Of a stretch of 64,000 nt of DNA, positions 56,393 through 64,000 are shown piece by piece. The notes beneath the pieces are model-generated. The model made no database searches and was not told where the DNA came from. It worked only from the letters and a program-made list of their open reading frames with translations. The DNA is from Bacillus sp. CECT 9360 (lineage in GTDB: Bacteria; Bacillota; Bacilli; Bacillales; DSM-1321). The stretch is from NCBI RefSeq assembly GCF_918741275.1, contig NZ_CAKKNA010000017.1, forward strand, positions 16,045-80,044, read 5' to 3'. Position 1 is the first letter of the stretch. Every line of letters starts with the position of its first letter. Position numbers and translations under genes: made by a program.

Positions 56393-56854
56393 TTAATGGT
56401 TATGAGAAGACTCCCCTTGTTCCTCGTCGTGTTCCATATGATTGCTGCCGCTTTTCTCTTCAGGAGCACTCGGCTTTCCAATTACAAATTCTTTTTTTGG
56501 CATGCTATGCGTTCTTTTAGCAGTAACATGGGCGTATACATAATAGGTTCCTTCTTCGGAAAAGGATTTTTCAAGCCTATAATCACCATTTTTGGCGTTG
56601 GTAACTTCAAACTTTTCATGGTTCTCGCTTTGAGAACGCCATATTTCGAATGTAACTTCATCCGCATCCGTGACTTTTTCTTTTCCGTACGTCACCTCTG
56701 CTTCAAAAAGGACCGTTTCACCGGCTTCAGCCTTCCCCGGTTCAATGCTTAAATCAACCTCCAACATCTTTGGTACTTCATCCTTCTCCTCACTATTCGA
56801 GCAGCCTCCTAAAAAAGCGAAAACTGCTATAGTAAGTACGAACAATTTCTTCAT
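56393..56854 (-). CDS. YtkA/FixH-like lipoprotein with His-rich tail
   Basis: 153 residues. The signal sequence ends in a lipobox (AFLGGC, Cys18). An immunoglobulin-like YtkA domain follows (KAEAGETVLFEAEVTYG, VTFEIWRSQS, NGDYRLEKSFSEEGTYYVYAHVTA). The C-terminus is rich in His and acidic residues (HMEHDEEQGESSHNH) and might bind metal ions. Related YtkA-like proteins occur near cytochrome oxidase or copper genes, but none is adjacent here. Function unproven. Confidence 0.85.
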   Translation of the reverse strand: MKKLFVLTIAVFAFLGGCSNSEEKDEVPKMLEVDLSIEPGKAEAGETVLFEAEVTYGKEKVTDADEVTFEIWRSQSENHEKFEVTNAKNGDYRLEKSFSEEGTYYVYAHVTAKRTHSMPKKEFVIGKPSAPEEKSGSNHMEHDEEQGESSHNH

Positions 56855-56935
56855 GATGGATACCCCTTTGCATGAAATAGAAATAAACTTCTTTTATTAA
56901 GATATCATGGACTAAAGAAAAAAGACTAAACTATA

Positions 56936-57199
56936 TTAACATTCTCCCATTATATTCACATACACAGAAAGAAGTTCAACTTTCTCTGCTTCCGTTAATT
57001 CTGAAGAAATCACCCTTTTCACACTGCTGTAAAACTTTTCGAATTTTGGCTTTCTCGTTCGCGGGTGTGAGTTCTCATCCAGCAATTCCCGTTTGATGAG
57101 TTCGTATAATAAATCAACCGGTGCTGAACTGCTGTCAGTTACTGTCCGATTGTTCCATATTCGCAAATAGGAATCTAATAATTTTCCTGAATCATTCAA
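56936..57199 (-). CDS. Hypothetical protein (87 aa)
   Basis: Not recognised. The 87-residue product is charged and probably helical (LLDSYLRIWNNRTVTDS, PVDLLYELIKRELLDE, KFYSSVKRVISSELTEAEKVELLSVYVNI) and has no membrane segment. AAGGTG lies about 13 bases before the ATG. Divergent from the zinc-ribbon gene. Confidence 0.6.
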   Translation of the reverse strand: MNDSGKLLDSYLRIWNNRTVTDSSSAPVDLLYELIKRELLDENSHPRTRKPKFEKFYSSVKRVISSELTEAEKVELLSVYVNIMGEC

Positions 57200-57288
57200 C
57201 TGCTCTCACACCTTCTTTAAGAACCTTTTTCCTGGTACATATTTTGAACAATTTTGGCAAAAATAAACGGTAAAAAGGAGTGAAAAGA

Positions 57289-57534
57289 TTGTCACAAGTA
57301 TACCGATGCCCTAACTGCAAAACGAACAAAATGAGGTTTAATCTGATTCAACAGGTTTCCACACCTGTTAAAAAGGACCCTAATTCGGGTGACATCGTAC
57401 AGCAATACACAAACGAGACATTGGATCCTTTCCATATTCCCTATAAAGGTCCGGATGTACGGGTTCAATGCGGAACATGCGGGTTAATTGAAGATGAAAA
57501 AACATTTGCCGCTTTTGGCCAAATGAATAGATAA
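57289..57534 (+). CDS. Small zinc-ribbon protein (81 aa)
   Basis: Two CxxC pairs (YRCPNCKTNK at the start and VQCGTCGLIE near residue 70) suggest a zinc ribbon with about 60 residues between. A TTG at 57289 has AAGGAG eight bases before it. The frame also opens at GTG 57280, which falls within that ribosome site. No known family that I can name with confidence. Confidence 0.75.
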   Translation: MSQVYRCPNCKTNKMRFNLIQQVSTPVKKDPNSGDIVQQYTNETLDPFHIPYKGPDVRVQCGTCGLIEDEKTFAAFGQMNR

Positions 57535-57606
57535 CGAATGAACTGAGGCAGAGATGGCTGCCTCTTTTTATATAGAATATAGTAAAGCTTCTACCCAAAC
57601 CCACAT

Positions 57607-58026
57607 TTAGCGTATTTTTTTAATAAGTTCGAGAAAAGTCGTTAGTTCTTCATCCGTCAGCTTGCCGAATTTCCTCGCCAAATATTCTGTTTTCTTAATT
57701 TCCAGATCCTCAATCATCTCTTTGCCTTTATCCGTCAATTCAAAATTAACGACCCTGCGGTCATTTTCCATACGGTTTCTTGTAAGCAGGTCCTTTTTTA
57801 CAAGGAAGTCGGTTACAGTCGTTATATGACTTGCTGAAACGTCTAATTCCTTTGATAAGGCAGAAGCTTTTTGCGAACCTGACACCGCAATAAATTTAAG
57901 GACCAAAAATTCGTTGCTGTTGATTTCTGTACCGAATAGTTCATTGAACTCCTTTCGCATACTACGGAAAACACTTTTAAATTCTTTTTCAAGGAGAAAC
58001 ATTTTTTCTTGATTAATGGGAATCAT
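57607..58026 (-). CDS. MarR-family transcriptional regulator
   Basis: 139 residues. The winged helix-turn-helix lies at about 35-105: NEFLVLKFIAVSGSQKASALSKELDVSASHITTVTDFLVKKDLLTRNRMENDRRVVNFELTDKG in outline, with the DRR wing motif. Dimerisation helices lie at both ends. No obvious target gene is next to it. It may be autoregulated. Confidence 0.92.
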   Translation of the reverse strand: MIPINQEKMFLLEKEFKSVFRSMRKEFNELFGTEINSNEFLVLKFIAVSGSQKASALSKELDVSASHITTVTDFLVKKDLLTRNRMENDRRVVNFELTDKGKEMIEDLEIKKTEYLARKFGKLTDEELTTFLELIKKIR

Positions 58027-58112
58027 TCCTTCTTCAACTCATTTGCTAACTGATAACAATTATAATTATATTCTATCATGACAAGATCAAAACGTGTAAA
58101 TCAGCAGCAAAA

Positions 58113-58148
58113 AAGCAGGCCTGCCAACTTTGTGCAGGTCACTGCTTT
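58113..58148. terminator. Bidirectional terminator
   Basis: AAAAAGCAG...CTGCTTTTT with an inner CCTGC/GCAGG helix, after the 56-aa gene. Confidence 0.85.
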
Positions 58149-58162
58149 TTCCATTCGTTCAA

Positions 58163-58333
58163 TTAATCTTCTTTTTCCATTGCCATTTTTGCGCGATCGA
58201 TCGCAATCGGGATGGCCCGTCCGTCTTCATAACCGTCGTCCAGCAGAGCGTTGGCAATCTCTATCGCCTTATTCCTGACATCAGCATCCAGGTTTTTCAT
58301 GGCATCCGGATAATCATCCTTACTCCAAGGCAT
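58163..58333 (-). CDS. YdaT-like small protein (56 aa)
   Basis: A short gene of 56 codons. MPWSKDDYPDAMKNLDADVR then KAIEIANALLDDGYEDGRAIPIAI is a conserved Bacillus pattern like the N-terminal part of YdaT-type general stress proteins. GGGGG lies ahead of the ATG. Function unknown. Confidence 0.8.
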   Translation of the reverse strand: MPWSKDDYPDAMKNLDADVRNKAIEIANALLDDGYEDGRAIPIAIDRAKMAMEKED

Positions 58334-58448
58334 ATTTGTACCCCCTTCAGAAATATTTTCCCAAATCTTTTCCCCTCAGTCCTGTAAAGAAAACATCAAT
58401 AGATGACCTTGCATAAGCGAAGTTGCCTTATAGGAAAGCTTATATGTC

Positions 58449-59342
58449 CTATCTTTCAATAAATTCTTGTAACGCTGCTTGGTTTTTCTCTTTATCCAAT
58501 TCCAAAACGGCCCCTGAATGGGGATAGGTCTCATCTGTATAACTGCCCTCTACCGGTATACGCAATGTCTCGACCTCATCGATTGGATTGAACAGCAGAG
58601 ACGTTCCTATTTCAATAAGGGGTTTCATTCCAATATCCGTATCAATGAGTGAACGGGCTTCACCCAGTACATGCGGCATTGCTGCTACTCCCTCTACAGA
58701 TGAAAGCCGCTCAACAACCTTTTCTTTTAACTGAACAAGTACCTCCTGCTGCCGTTTTACCCGGCCAAAGTCACTTTCACTGTCATGCCGGAAGCGAACG
58801 TATTTAAGAATTTCTTCTCCGTGTAGAACATTTTCCCCCTTGCTTGCTTCAATAGTCATGTCCTCAATCATTTCCGGTTTCACATCTACTTTTATTCCCT
58901 CCGGTGAAAGAAGGTCTATCAGCTTTACAAATCCGTTAAAATCAATGATGGCTACATGATCGACTTTGATATGAAAATTATCATAAATCGTCTTTTTCAA
59001 AAGGTCGCTCCCACCCAGGTAATAAGCCATGTTGATCTTATTGTAATTCAGTTTGTATCCCGGAATTTCCACATAACTGTCTCTCATAATCGAAGCTAGC
59101 TTTATAATTTTTTGTTTCTCATCATAACGGGCGAGCAAGATAGCATCTGACCTAGAAGAAGCTTCCCCTCTTGAATCGACGCCAAGTAATAAGAAGGTCT
59201 TTTCATCCAATACAGCTTCAGAAACCGAGTCATTGGCGTCACTCGGAGAACTTTCTTTATTTTTAGATCGATTATCCGGGACTCCCATACAACCAGAAAC
59301 AATAAGCACAAGGGCTAATATTGCAAGTGTGCGTAGTCTCAT
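58449..59342 (-). CDS. LytR-CpsA-Psr (LCP) family protein, lipoprotein-anchored
   Basis: 297 residues. A lipobox (VSGC, Cys18) replaces the usual membrane anchor. The LCP domain (about 45-200) has FLLLGVDSRGE, RSDAILLARYDE, IMRDSYVEIPG, NKINMAYYLGG and YVRFRHDSESDFGRVKRQQEVL, which supply the conserved Asp/Arg pyrophosphate-binding residues. LCP enzymes attach teichoic acids or polysaccharides to peptidoglycan. GAGGTG lies six bases before the ATG at 59342. A GTG three codons up is inside that site. Confidence 0.92.
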   Translation of the reverse strand: MRLRTLAILALVLIVSGCMGVPDNRSKNKESSPSDANDSVSEAVLDEKTFLLLGVDSRGEASSRSDAILLARYDEKQKIIKLASIMRDSYVEIPGYKLNYNKINMAYYLGGSDLLKKTIYDNFHIKVDHVAIIDFNGFVKLIDLLSPEGIKVDVKPEMIEDMTIEASKGENVLHGEEILKYVRFRHDSESDFGRVKRQQEVLVQLKEKVVERLSSVEGVAAMPHVLGEARSLIDTDIGMKPLIEIGTSLLFNPIDEVETLRIPVEGSYTDETYPHSGAVLELDKEKNQAALQEFIER

Positions 59343-59421
59343 CACGTTCACCTCAGTTGGGAAAAGTATCCTTAGCTTCCCCTACCTTTTTCAAGAATAT
59401 ACCAGCATTTGCCTAATGATA

Positions 59422-59455
59422 TAGAAAAGGCCATCTCACTAGGAAATGGCCTTTC
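59422..59455 (-). terminator. Terminator of the S41 protease gene
   Basis: AAAGGCCAT and ATGGCCTTT arms around an 11-base loop, right after the stop at 59459. Confidence 0.8.
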
Positions 59456-59458
59456 ACT

Positions 59459-60931
59459 TTATTTCATTTCTTCTTTTAAAATCTCGATCGCTTTTTTCAC
59501 TTGGGTATCATTCTCAAGGATTTTTTCACGCAAAGTTTCCATTAATTTCATCGTTGTTTCATCTTTGATCGTGCCTGTTGCCTTAAGCTTGTTGTCTTTC
59601 TGAAACTTAAGGACGGCTGCCTCTGTATCCTGGTCATAAAAGCCGTCGACTTTTCCTGGATTATATCCGGCAGCCTTCAGCATTTCCTCTGCTCCTTTAA
59701 CCTCGGCGGAGGAATCCGATTCTTTCAGTTCCTTATCCGGAGAGATAAAAGGCAGATTTGCATAAGCCGGCAGTGATACGGCCACGTCCGGCTCAACTCC
59801 TTTTTCATTAATCCAATTGCCTTTTGGAGTCAGCCATCTTGCGGCTGTAAATTTAAAGTTGGATCCATCTTTAAAATCCTCGGCCGTCTGGACTGTCCCT
59901 TTACCGAATGTCTTTTCGCCAATCAACTGGATTCCTGCTGATTCGCTGACCGCACCGGCAACAATTTCAGAGGCGCTTGCACTTCCTTTATCGATGACTA
60001 CAACCATTGGCGTTTCCAATGTACCATCGTTCTCGGATTTAATGATTTCTTTCTTGCCTGAACGGTCTTCCACCTGCAGGATAATTTCTCCGTTCGGGAC
60101 AAACATGCTGGCAATCTCTATCGCCTGATCAAGCAAACCACCCGGGTTGCCGCGCAAATCAAGGATTAAGCCCTTCATGTTTTTCTCCTGCATTTCCGCT
60201 AAAGCCGTGCGCAGTTCCTTCGCAGTTTCATCAGAAAAGCTCGTCACCTGGATTTTAGCAATGCCATCCGGTAGCATTTCTGCATATACCGTTTCAATCG
60301 GGATCGTGTCCCGAACAATCGTCACCTTCATTGGCTCTGCATTAGCACGGGATATCATTAAGTCCACTTTCGTGCCTTTCTTCCCTCGGATATGTGTGAC
60401 AGCCTCGCTTGAACTCATGCCCTGCAGGCTTTTCCCGTTAACACTCAGAATAACATCATTAGGCTTTAAGCCGGCTTTTTCAGCTGGAGAACCTTTGATC
60501 GGGGAGACTACCATGATCTTGGAGTCCTGTTCTTGAATTTCTGCCCCAATTCCCTCAAAGGAAGATGAAATGCTCTGATGGAAATTTGCCGCTTCCTCTT
60601 CATTCATATAATCTGAATAGGGATCATCGAGCGATTCAAGCATTCCGTTTATCGCACCATTAATGAGCGTATTGTCATCGACCTCTGTAAAATATTTCTT
60701 CTTTATCGTATCGTAGGTTGAATATAATTTATTAAACTCCTCACGCTGATTTGCCACTGATGGAGCGATGGACTGTACTTTTTCGTCGCCAAACGTCAGA
60801 GCAAGCGTTGTAATTGCTGCGGTTAAAAAAATAAGCATAAAGATCCCCATGATGAATGGGAATTTTTTTATTTTAATAAATGCAGAACCCTTGTCCGGCT
60901 CCTGAGGTTTATTTTCCTCTTCCACTAACAT
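59459..60931 (-). CDS. S41-family C-terminal processing protease with PDZ and peptidoglycan-binding domains
   Basis: 490 residues. An N-terminal membrane anchor (FPFIMGIFMLIFLTAAITTLAL) precedes a PDZ domain (about 120-205, VVSPIKGSPAEKAGLKPND). The S41 domain follows with catalytic Ser319 (KGSASASE), Lys344 and Gln348 (FGKGTVQ), spaced as in Bacillus CtpB (Ser309, Lys334, Gln338). A C-terminal peptidoglycan-binding repeat (YNPGKVDGFYDQDTEAAVLKFQ) ends it. CtpB activates sigma-K processing in sporulation. Whether this is CtpB or its vegetative paralogue CtpA is not certain. GGTGAT precedes the ATG at 60931. Confidence 0.92.
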   Translation of the reverse strand: MLVEEENKPQEPDKGSAFIKIKKFPFIMGIFMLIFLTAAITTLALTFGDEKVQSIAPSVANQREEFNKLYSTYDTIKKKYFTEVDDNTLINGAINGMLESLDDPYSDYMNEEEAANFHQSISSSFEGIGAEIQEQDSKIMVVSPIKGSPAEKAGLKPNDVILSVNGKSLQGMSSSEAVTHIRGKKGTKVDLMISRANAEPMKVTIVRDTIPIETVYAEMLPDGIAKIQVTSFSDETAKELRTALAEMQEKNMKGLILDLRGNPGGLLDQAIEIASMFVPNGEIILQVEDRSGKKEIIKSENDGTLETPMVVVIDKGSASASEIVAGAVSESAGIQLIGEKTFGKGTVQTAEDFKDGSNFKFTAARWLTPKGNWINEKGVEPDVAVSLPAYANLPFISPDKELKESDSSAEVKGAEEMLKAAGYNPGKVDGFYDQDTEAAVLKFQKDNKLKATGTIKDETTMKLMETLREKILENDTQVKKAIEILKEEMK

Positions 60932-61065
60932 ATCACCACTTTCATGCACGGTTAGATGCAAGCATATAATTGTAAAGACTATTTTATCAGTGTTTACGCG
61001 AAAACGCGAAAAAAAAAATATCCTACAGTAATTTGTCTTAAAAAGTTTCTCGTAACAATAAGATA

Positions 61066-61131
61066 AAACGGGGTTCGAGAAGAACCAGTACTATCCAGTA
61101 CGGTCCCCTTCACTTCTCGAACACCCGTTAA
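61066..61131. repeat. Long interrupted inverted repeat between deoD and the protease gene
   Basis: AACGGGGTTCGAGAAG and CTTCTCGAACACCCGTT pair over about 15 positions around a loop containing GTAC-rich CCAGTAC twice. No T-run follows, so a normal terminator is unlikely. It may stop transcription from deoD or bind a regulator. Confidence 0.6.
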
Positions 61132-61145
61132 CCAGCTAAGAACTT

Positions 61146-61850
61146 TTATTCCTGGATCGCTGCTTCCAATGCAACCTCAATCATGTCACTAAAAGTCGTT
61201 TGCCTCTCCTCGGCCGTTGTTTCCTCTCCTGTGAGAATATGATCGCTTACGGTTAGCACGGACAAGGCTTGACGGCCTAACTTAGCTGCAATCGTATATA
61301 AAGCAGCGGTTTCCATTTCGATGGCGAGAATTTGATATTTCGCCCACTTTTCGAGGTCGCTGTTATCATTATAGAATTGGTCAGCAGTAAAAACATTGCC
61401 TACCTTTAGCTGGAGACCTTTGTTAATGCCGGCTTCATACGCCTTTTTTAACAAATCGAAATCAGCCGTCGGAGCATAGTCCACTCCACCGAATGTAAGG
61501 CGGTTCATCTGGGAATCAGTCGATGCACTCATGGCGAGGATAACATCCCTTACCTTTACATCCTTTTGGATCGCTCCCGCTGTTCCTACGCGAATCAACT
61601 TTTGAACATTATAGCTTTGCATAAGTTCGTTTATATAAATCGAAATCGAAGGAACGCCCATCCCTGTTCCCTGGACGGAAATGCGCTTCCCTTTATATGT
61701 GCCTGTGTAACCAAACATGTTACGGACTTCGTTATATAACTTGGCATCATCTAAAAAGGTTTCAGCAATATACTTTGCACGAAGCGGGTCGCCAGGCAGC
61801 AGCACCGTTTCAGCTATTTCGTTTTCTGCCGCTCCAATATGTACACTCAT
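61146..61850 (-). CDS. deoD: Purine nucleoside phosphorylase DeoD
   Basis: 234 residues of the hexameric PNP family, with [55 protein letters not shown] and [13 protein letters not shown], and the SDH...E catalytic block ([12 protein letters not shown]). It splits purine (deoxy)nucleosides to base and sugar phosphate for salvage. Transcribed alone. Rightward upstream is a small divergent gene. Confidence 0.96.
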   Translation of the reverse strand: MSVHIGAAENEIAETVLLPGDPLRAKYIAETFLDDAKLYNEVRNMFGYTGTYKGKRISVQGTGMGVPSISIYINELMQSYNVQKLIRVGTAGAIQKDVKVRDVILAMSASTDSQMNRLTFGGVDYAPTADFDLLKKAYEAGINKGLQLKVGNVFTADQFYNDNSDLEKWAKYQILAIEMETAALYTIAAKLGRQALSVLTVSDHILTGEETTAEERQTTFSDMIEVALEAAIQE

Positions 61851-62037
61851 ACTAATACCTCCTATAAACTCGGGTTAACAAATAAAGCATCGCTTTTAAC
61901 TATATCATAATATCTCCATGTTTGGAAAAAAGAACCCCATTGCCATGCAGTTCTCTTCTCATATTTTTTGAAGATTGCCCTCAAAATATAACCAGGGACG
62001 GAAATCCTCAGAAGCATTCGTACACAGGAGGCCAAAT

Positions 62038-62160
62038 ATGGGAAAAAAACACCGAAACCGCTTAACACCTAAAAAAAATAATCATATTCCTGCTGACACA
62101 ATCATCGCCGAACACGAAGCACATGCTAAAGAATACTCGGCGATCAGAAGAAAGCCGTAG
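62038..62160 (+). CDS. Small conserved-looking basic protein (40 aa)
   Basis: MGKKHRNRLTPKKNNHIPA then DTIIAEHEAHAKEYSAIRRK. A very strong AGGAGG lies six bases before the ATG, and the length and charge resemble small Bacillus spore or ribosome-associated proteins. Family not known to me. Confidence 0.7.
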   Translation: MGKKHRNRLTPKKNNHIPADTIIAEHEAHAKEYSAIRRKP

Positions 62161-62224
62161 CAATCGATTAAGCGCATTTGCACCTTATGCAGAGAGGAGA
62201 GTTTGCACGTTCCTCTCTGCTAAA

Positions 62225-62262
62225 TAAAGAAACCACCGTATATAGCAACGGCGGTTCCCTAT
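62225..62262 (-). terminator. Terminator of ppaC
   Basis: GAACCGCCG and CGGTGGTTTC arms, then TTTATTTAG on the minus strand, ten bases after the stop. To its left (about 62185-62222) is a hairpin GCAGAGAGG/CCTCTCTGC. At 27.1 kb a similar hairpin reads GCAGAAAG/CTTTCTGC, with paired changes. Confidence 0.75.
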
Positions 62263-62270
62263 CCTAAAAA

Positions 62271-63203
62271 TTAAAGAGCATTAAATGTTTCAGTTAATAC
62301 TGGAACGATTTGTTTTTTTCGTGATACTACCCCTTTTAAAACTGCTGTATGGTTAGACAGCTGGACGTTATAAGCCTTTTCCACCGCCTGCGTTGCGTTA
62401 CCAAGAGCAAGTGCGACCGAATCATTGGTTAAGATATCGGTAACCACAAACAGGAATAGATCAAGGTTTTTCTCGGCGATGACTGAAGCAATTACAGTTT
62501 CAAGTTCTTCTTGGTGAGCAAGAACTTCATTCGTATCCACTGCGTTCACCTGCGCGATCTCCACTTTCTTGCTTCCCATTGAAAATTCTTTCGCGTCAAG
62601 AGAGATAAGGTCTTTCGCGGTTTTATCGCTCAAATCCGCACCTGCTTTAAGCATTTCCAGCCCGTAGCTTTCACTATCCACCCCTGCGATTTCAGCCAAT
62701 TCACGGGCTGCCTGAATGTCTTCATCCGTGCATGTCGGGGATTTAAAAAGCAAAGAATCTGAAATGATCGCTGACAGCATCAAGCCGGCCGTCGCTTTCG
62801 AGATTTCGATGCCTTTTTCTTTGTAAAGTTTATTTAAGATCGTTGCCGTGCAGCCAACCGGTTCGGCCCGGTAATATAATGGATCGCTTGTTTCAAAGTT
62901 GGCGATGCGATGGTGGTCGATAACCTCCAACACCTGAACTTTTTCAAGATCTGAAACACTTTGCTGGCGTTCATTATGGTCAACGAGAATGACGCCGTCC
63001 ACTTCGTTTGCCACCGTTTCTACCAGACGAGGCGCTTCTGCCTTAAAGTAGTCGAGAGCGTATTGGGTTTCACCGTTGATTTGCCCTAACCGGACCGGTT
63101 CAGCATCAATGCCTAACTTTGTTTTTAGTTCTGCATAAGCGATAGCGGAACAAATGGTATCTGTGTCTGGATTTTTGTGTCCGAAAACTAGTACTTTTTC
63201 CAT
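62271..63203 (-). CDS. ppaC: Manganese-dependent inorganic pyrophosphatase PpaC
   Basis: 310 residues of the DHH family II pyrophosphatases. Metal ligands are in [14 protein letters not shown] (about 6-19), VDHNERQ (about 75) and the DHH motif IDHHRIANF (about 96-98). A DHHA2 domain with the SRKKQ-type motif ([12 protein letters not shown]) closes the active site. It removes pyrophosphate to drive biosynthesis. GGGAGAG lies before the ATG at 63203. The frame extends 18 codons up but has no better site. Confidence 0.96.
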   Translation of the reverse strand: MEKVLVFGHKNPDTDTICSAIAYAELKTKLGIDAEPVRLGQINGETQYALDYFKAEAPRLVETVANEVDGVILVDHNERQQSVSDLEKVQVLEVIDHHRIANFETSDPLYYRAEPVGCTATILNKLYKEKGIEISKATAGLMLSAIISDSLLFKSPTCTDEDIQAARELAEIAGVDSESYGLEMLKAGADLSDKTAKDLISLDAKEFSMGSKKVEIAQVNAVDTNEVLAHQEELETVIASVIAEKNLDLFLFVVTDILTNDSVALALGNATQAVEKAYNVQLSNHTAVLKGVVSRKKQIVPVLTETFNAL

Positions 63204-63387
63204 GATTCTCTCCCTCGGTCGTCGAATGGTTTTTAACAGAGCCACGAGCAGCCCCATTCCTACCCATCATTTTATCATAAACTCGGCTACTTTCAATTTT
63301 GGAACCAAAAAAATTTATGCAGTATCTATAATAAAAAAAGCGTGAGTAAGAACATCGACGAAAAATTGCCTCATCAAGATGTCTTCT

Positions 63388-64000
63388 CTGATCACCGCTC
63401 ATATTTTTGTGGCATCGCTCATATATTTGGATAATCGATCATATTTTCGGAGCATCGCTCATATTTTCGGATCATCGCTCATATTTCAGATTACCGCTCA
63501 TATTTTCAGATTACCGCTCATATTTTCGGAGCATCGCTCATATTTTCGGATCATCGCTCATATTTTCGGAGCATCGCTCATATTTTCAGATTATCGCTCA
63601 TATTTTCGGAGCATCGCTCACATGTTTGGAGCATCGCTCATATTTTCGGAGCATCGCTCATATATTCAGATTACCGCTCAATTTTCGGAGCATCGCTCAT
63701 ATATTCAGATTACCGCTCATATTTTCAGATCACCGCTCATATTTTCGGAGCATCGCCCATAGATTCAGATCACTGCTCATATTTTCGGAGCATCGCTCAT
63801 ATTTTCGGAGCATCGCTCATATATTCAGATTACCGCTCATATTTTCGGAGCATCGCTCATATATTCAGATCACCGCTCATATTTTCGGAGCATCGCTCAT
63901 ATATTCAGATTACCGCTCAATTTTCGGAGCATCGCTCATATATTCAGATTACCGCTCATATTTTCAGATCACCGCTCATATTTTCGGAGCATCGCCCATA
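63388..64000 (+). repeat. Tandem array of about 30 imperfect 20-bp units (locus 3, continues past the window)
   Basis: Units alternate between forms like CATCGCTCATATTTTCGGAG and CGCTCATATATTCAGATTAC, with a few 18-19-base variants. The unit length is the same as at 31.5 and 46.7 kb and the GCTC/CGGA elements are similar, but the rest differs. The apparent ORF through it is an artefact. The array is upstream of ppaC and is cut by the window edge. Confidence 0.93.

Noticed and set aside
63379..63762. A 127-codon ORF in the right-hand repeat array
   Set aside because: Same artefact, produced by 20-bp units.

Overview
The window is a chromosomal segment of a Bacillaceae-type Firmicute (Bacillus/Mesobacillus-like). 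The evidence is the Bacillus-typical gene set (odhA, yitJ with an S-box, glpP/glpD, ku/ligD, uppP, ppaC, ctp-type protease), small spore-former proteins (YjcZ and DUF2639 types), strong AGGAGG ribosome sites, TTG/GTG starts and U-tracted hairpin terminators. No rRNA or tRNA gene was seen.

Layout. 1-1.7 kb: the 5' part of odhA (leftward) and a LigB-type dioxygenase. 2.0-17.3 kb: a complete type I-C CRISPR-Cas locus, all read leftward: cas3, cas5c, cas8c, cas7, cas4, cas1, cas2, an AT-rich leader, then an array that I counted by eye as 108 repeats and 107 spacers, degenerate at its far end. 17.6-26.9 kb: mnmH, a polysaccharide deacetylase, a yitJ-metH methionine operon behind a SAM riboswitch, a methyltransferase and a MOSC protein. 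27.1-27.4 kb: a tiny holin-like type I toxin locus. 27.5-31.4 kb: mscL behind a structured leader, glpD, glpP and a PAP2 phosphatase. 32-35 kb: divergent ku and ligD (two-component NHEJ). 35-46.6 kb: dapF, a purine permease, carbonic anhydrase, thioesterase, uppP, an orphan PAS kinase, a murG paralogue and a secreted M14 peptidase. 47-58 kb: NERD and GrpB proteins, a broken DUF4269 gene, small membrane proteins, a probable MifM-like arrest peptide controlling a YidC paralogue, a MATE exporter, an SDR, a CAP protein, a lipoprotein and a MarR regulator. 58-63.2 kb: an LCP protein, an S41 protease, deoD and ppaC.

Intergenic DNA is rich in repeats. Three loci (31.5-32.0, 46.7-47.3, 63.4-64.0 kb) carry tandem arrays of 20-bp units. 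Two MITE-like elements (36.3 and 54.5 kb) share an internal core but have different terminal inverted repeats, and one has a perfect 8-bp target duplication. A second hairpin-bearing dispersed repeat occurs near 27.0, 38.1, 54.9 and 62.2 kb.

The observations I would follow first are: (1) the 96-codon ORF at 51.06 kb with an R-I-x-x-x-x-W-L-I and acidic C-terminus, whose last codons pair with the Shine-Dalgarno of the following YidC paralogue, the architecture of MifM/YidC2; (2) pairs of CRISPR spacers that are different DNA but encode the same or nearly the same peptide, implying repeated acquisition from one position in related phages; (3) a terminator-like hairpin between the likely cas promoter and cas3; (4) the core-sharing MITEs; (5) the unassigned leader RNA before mscL.
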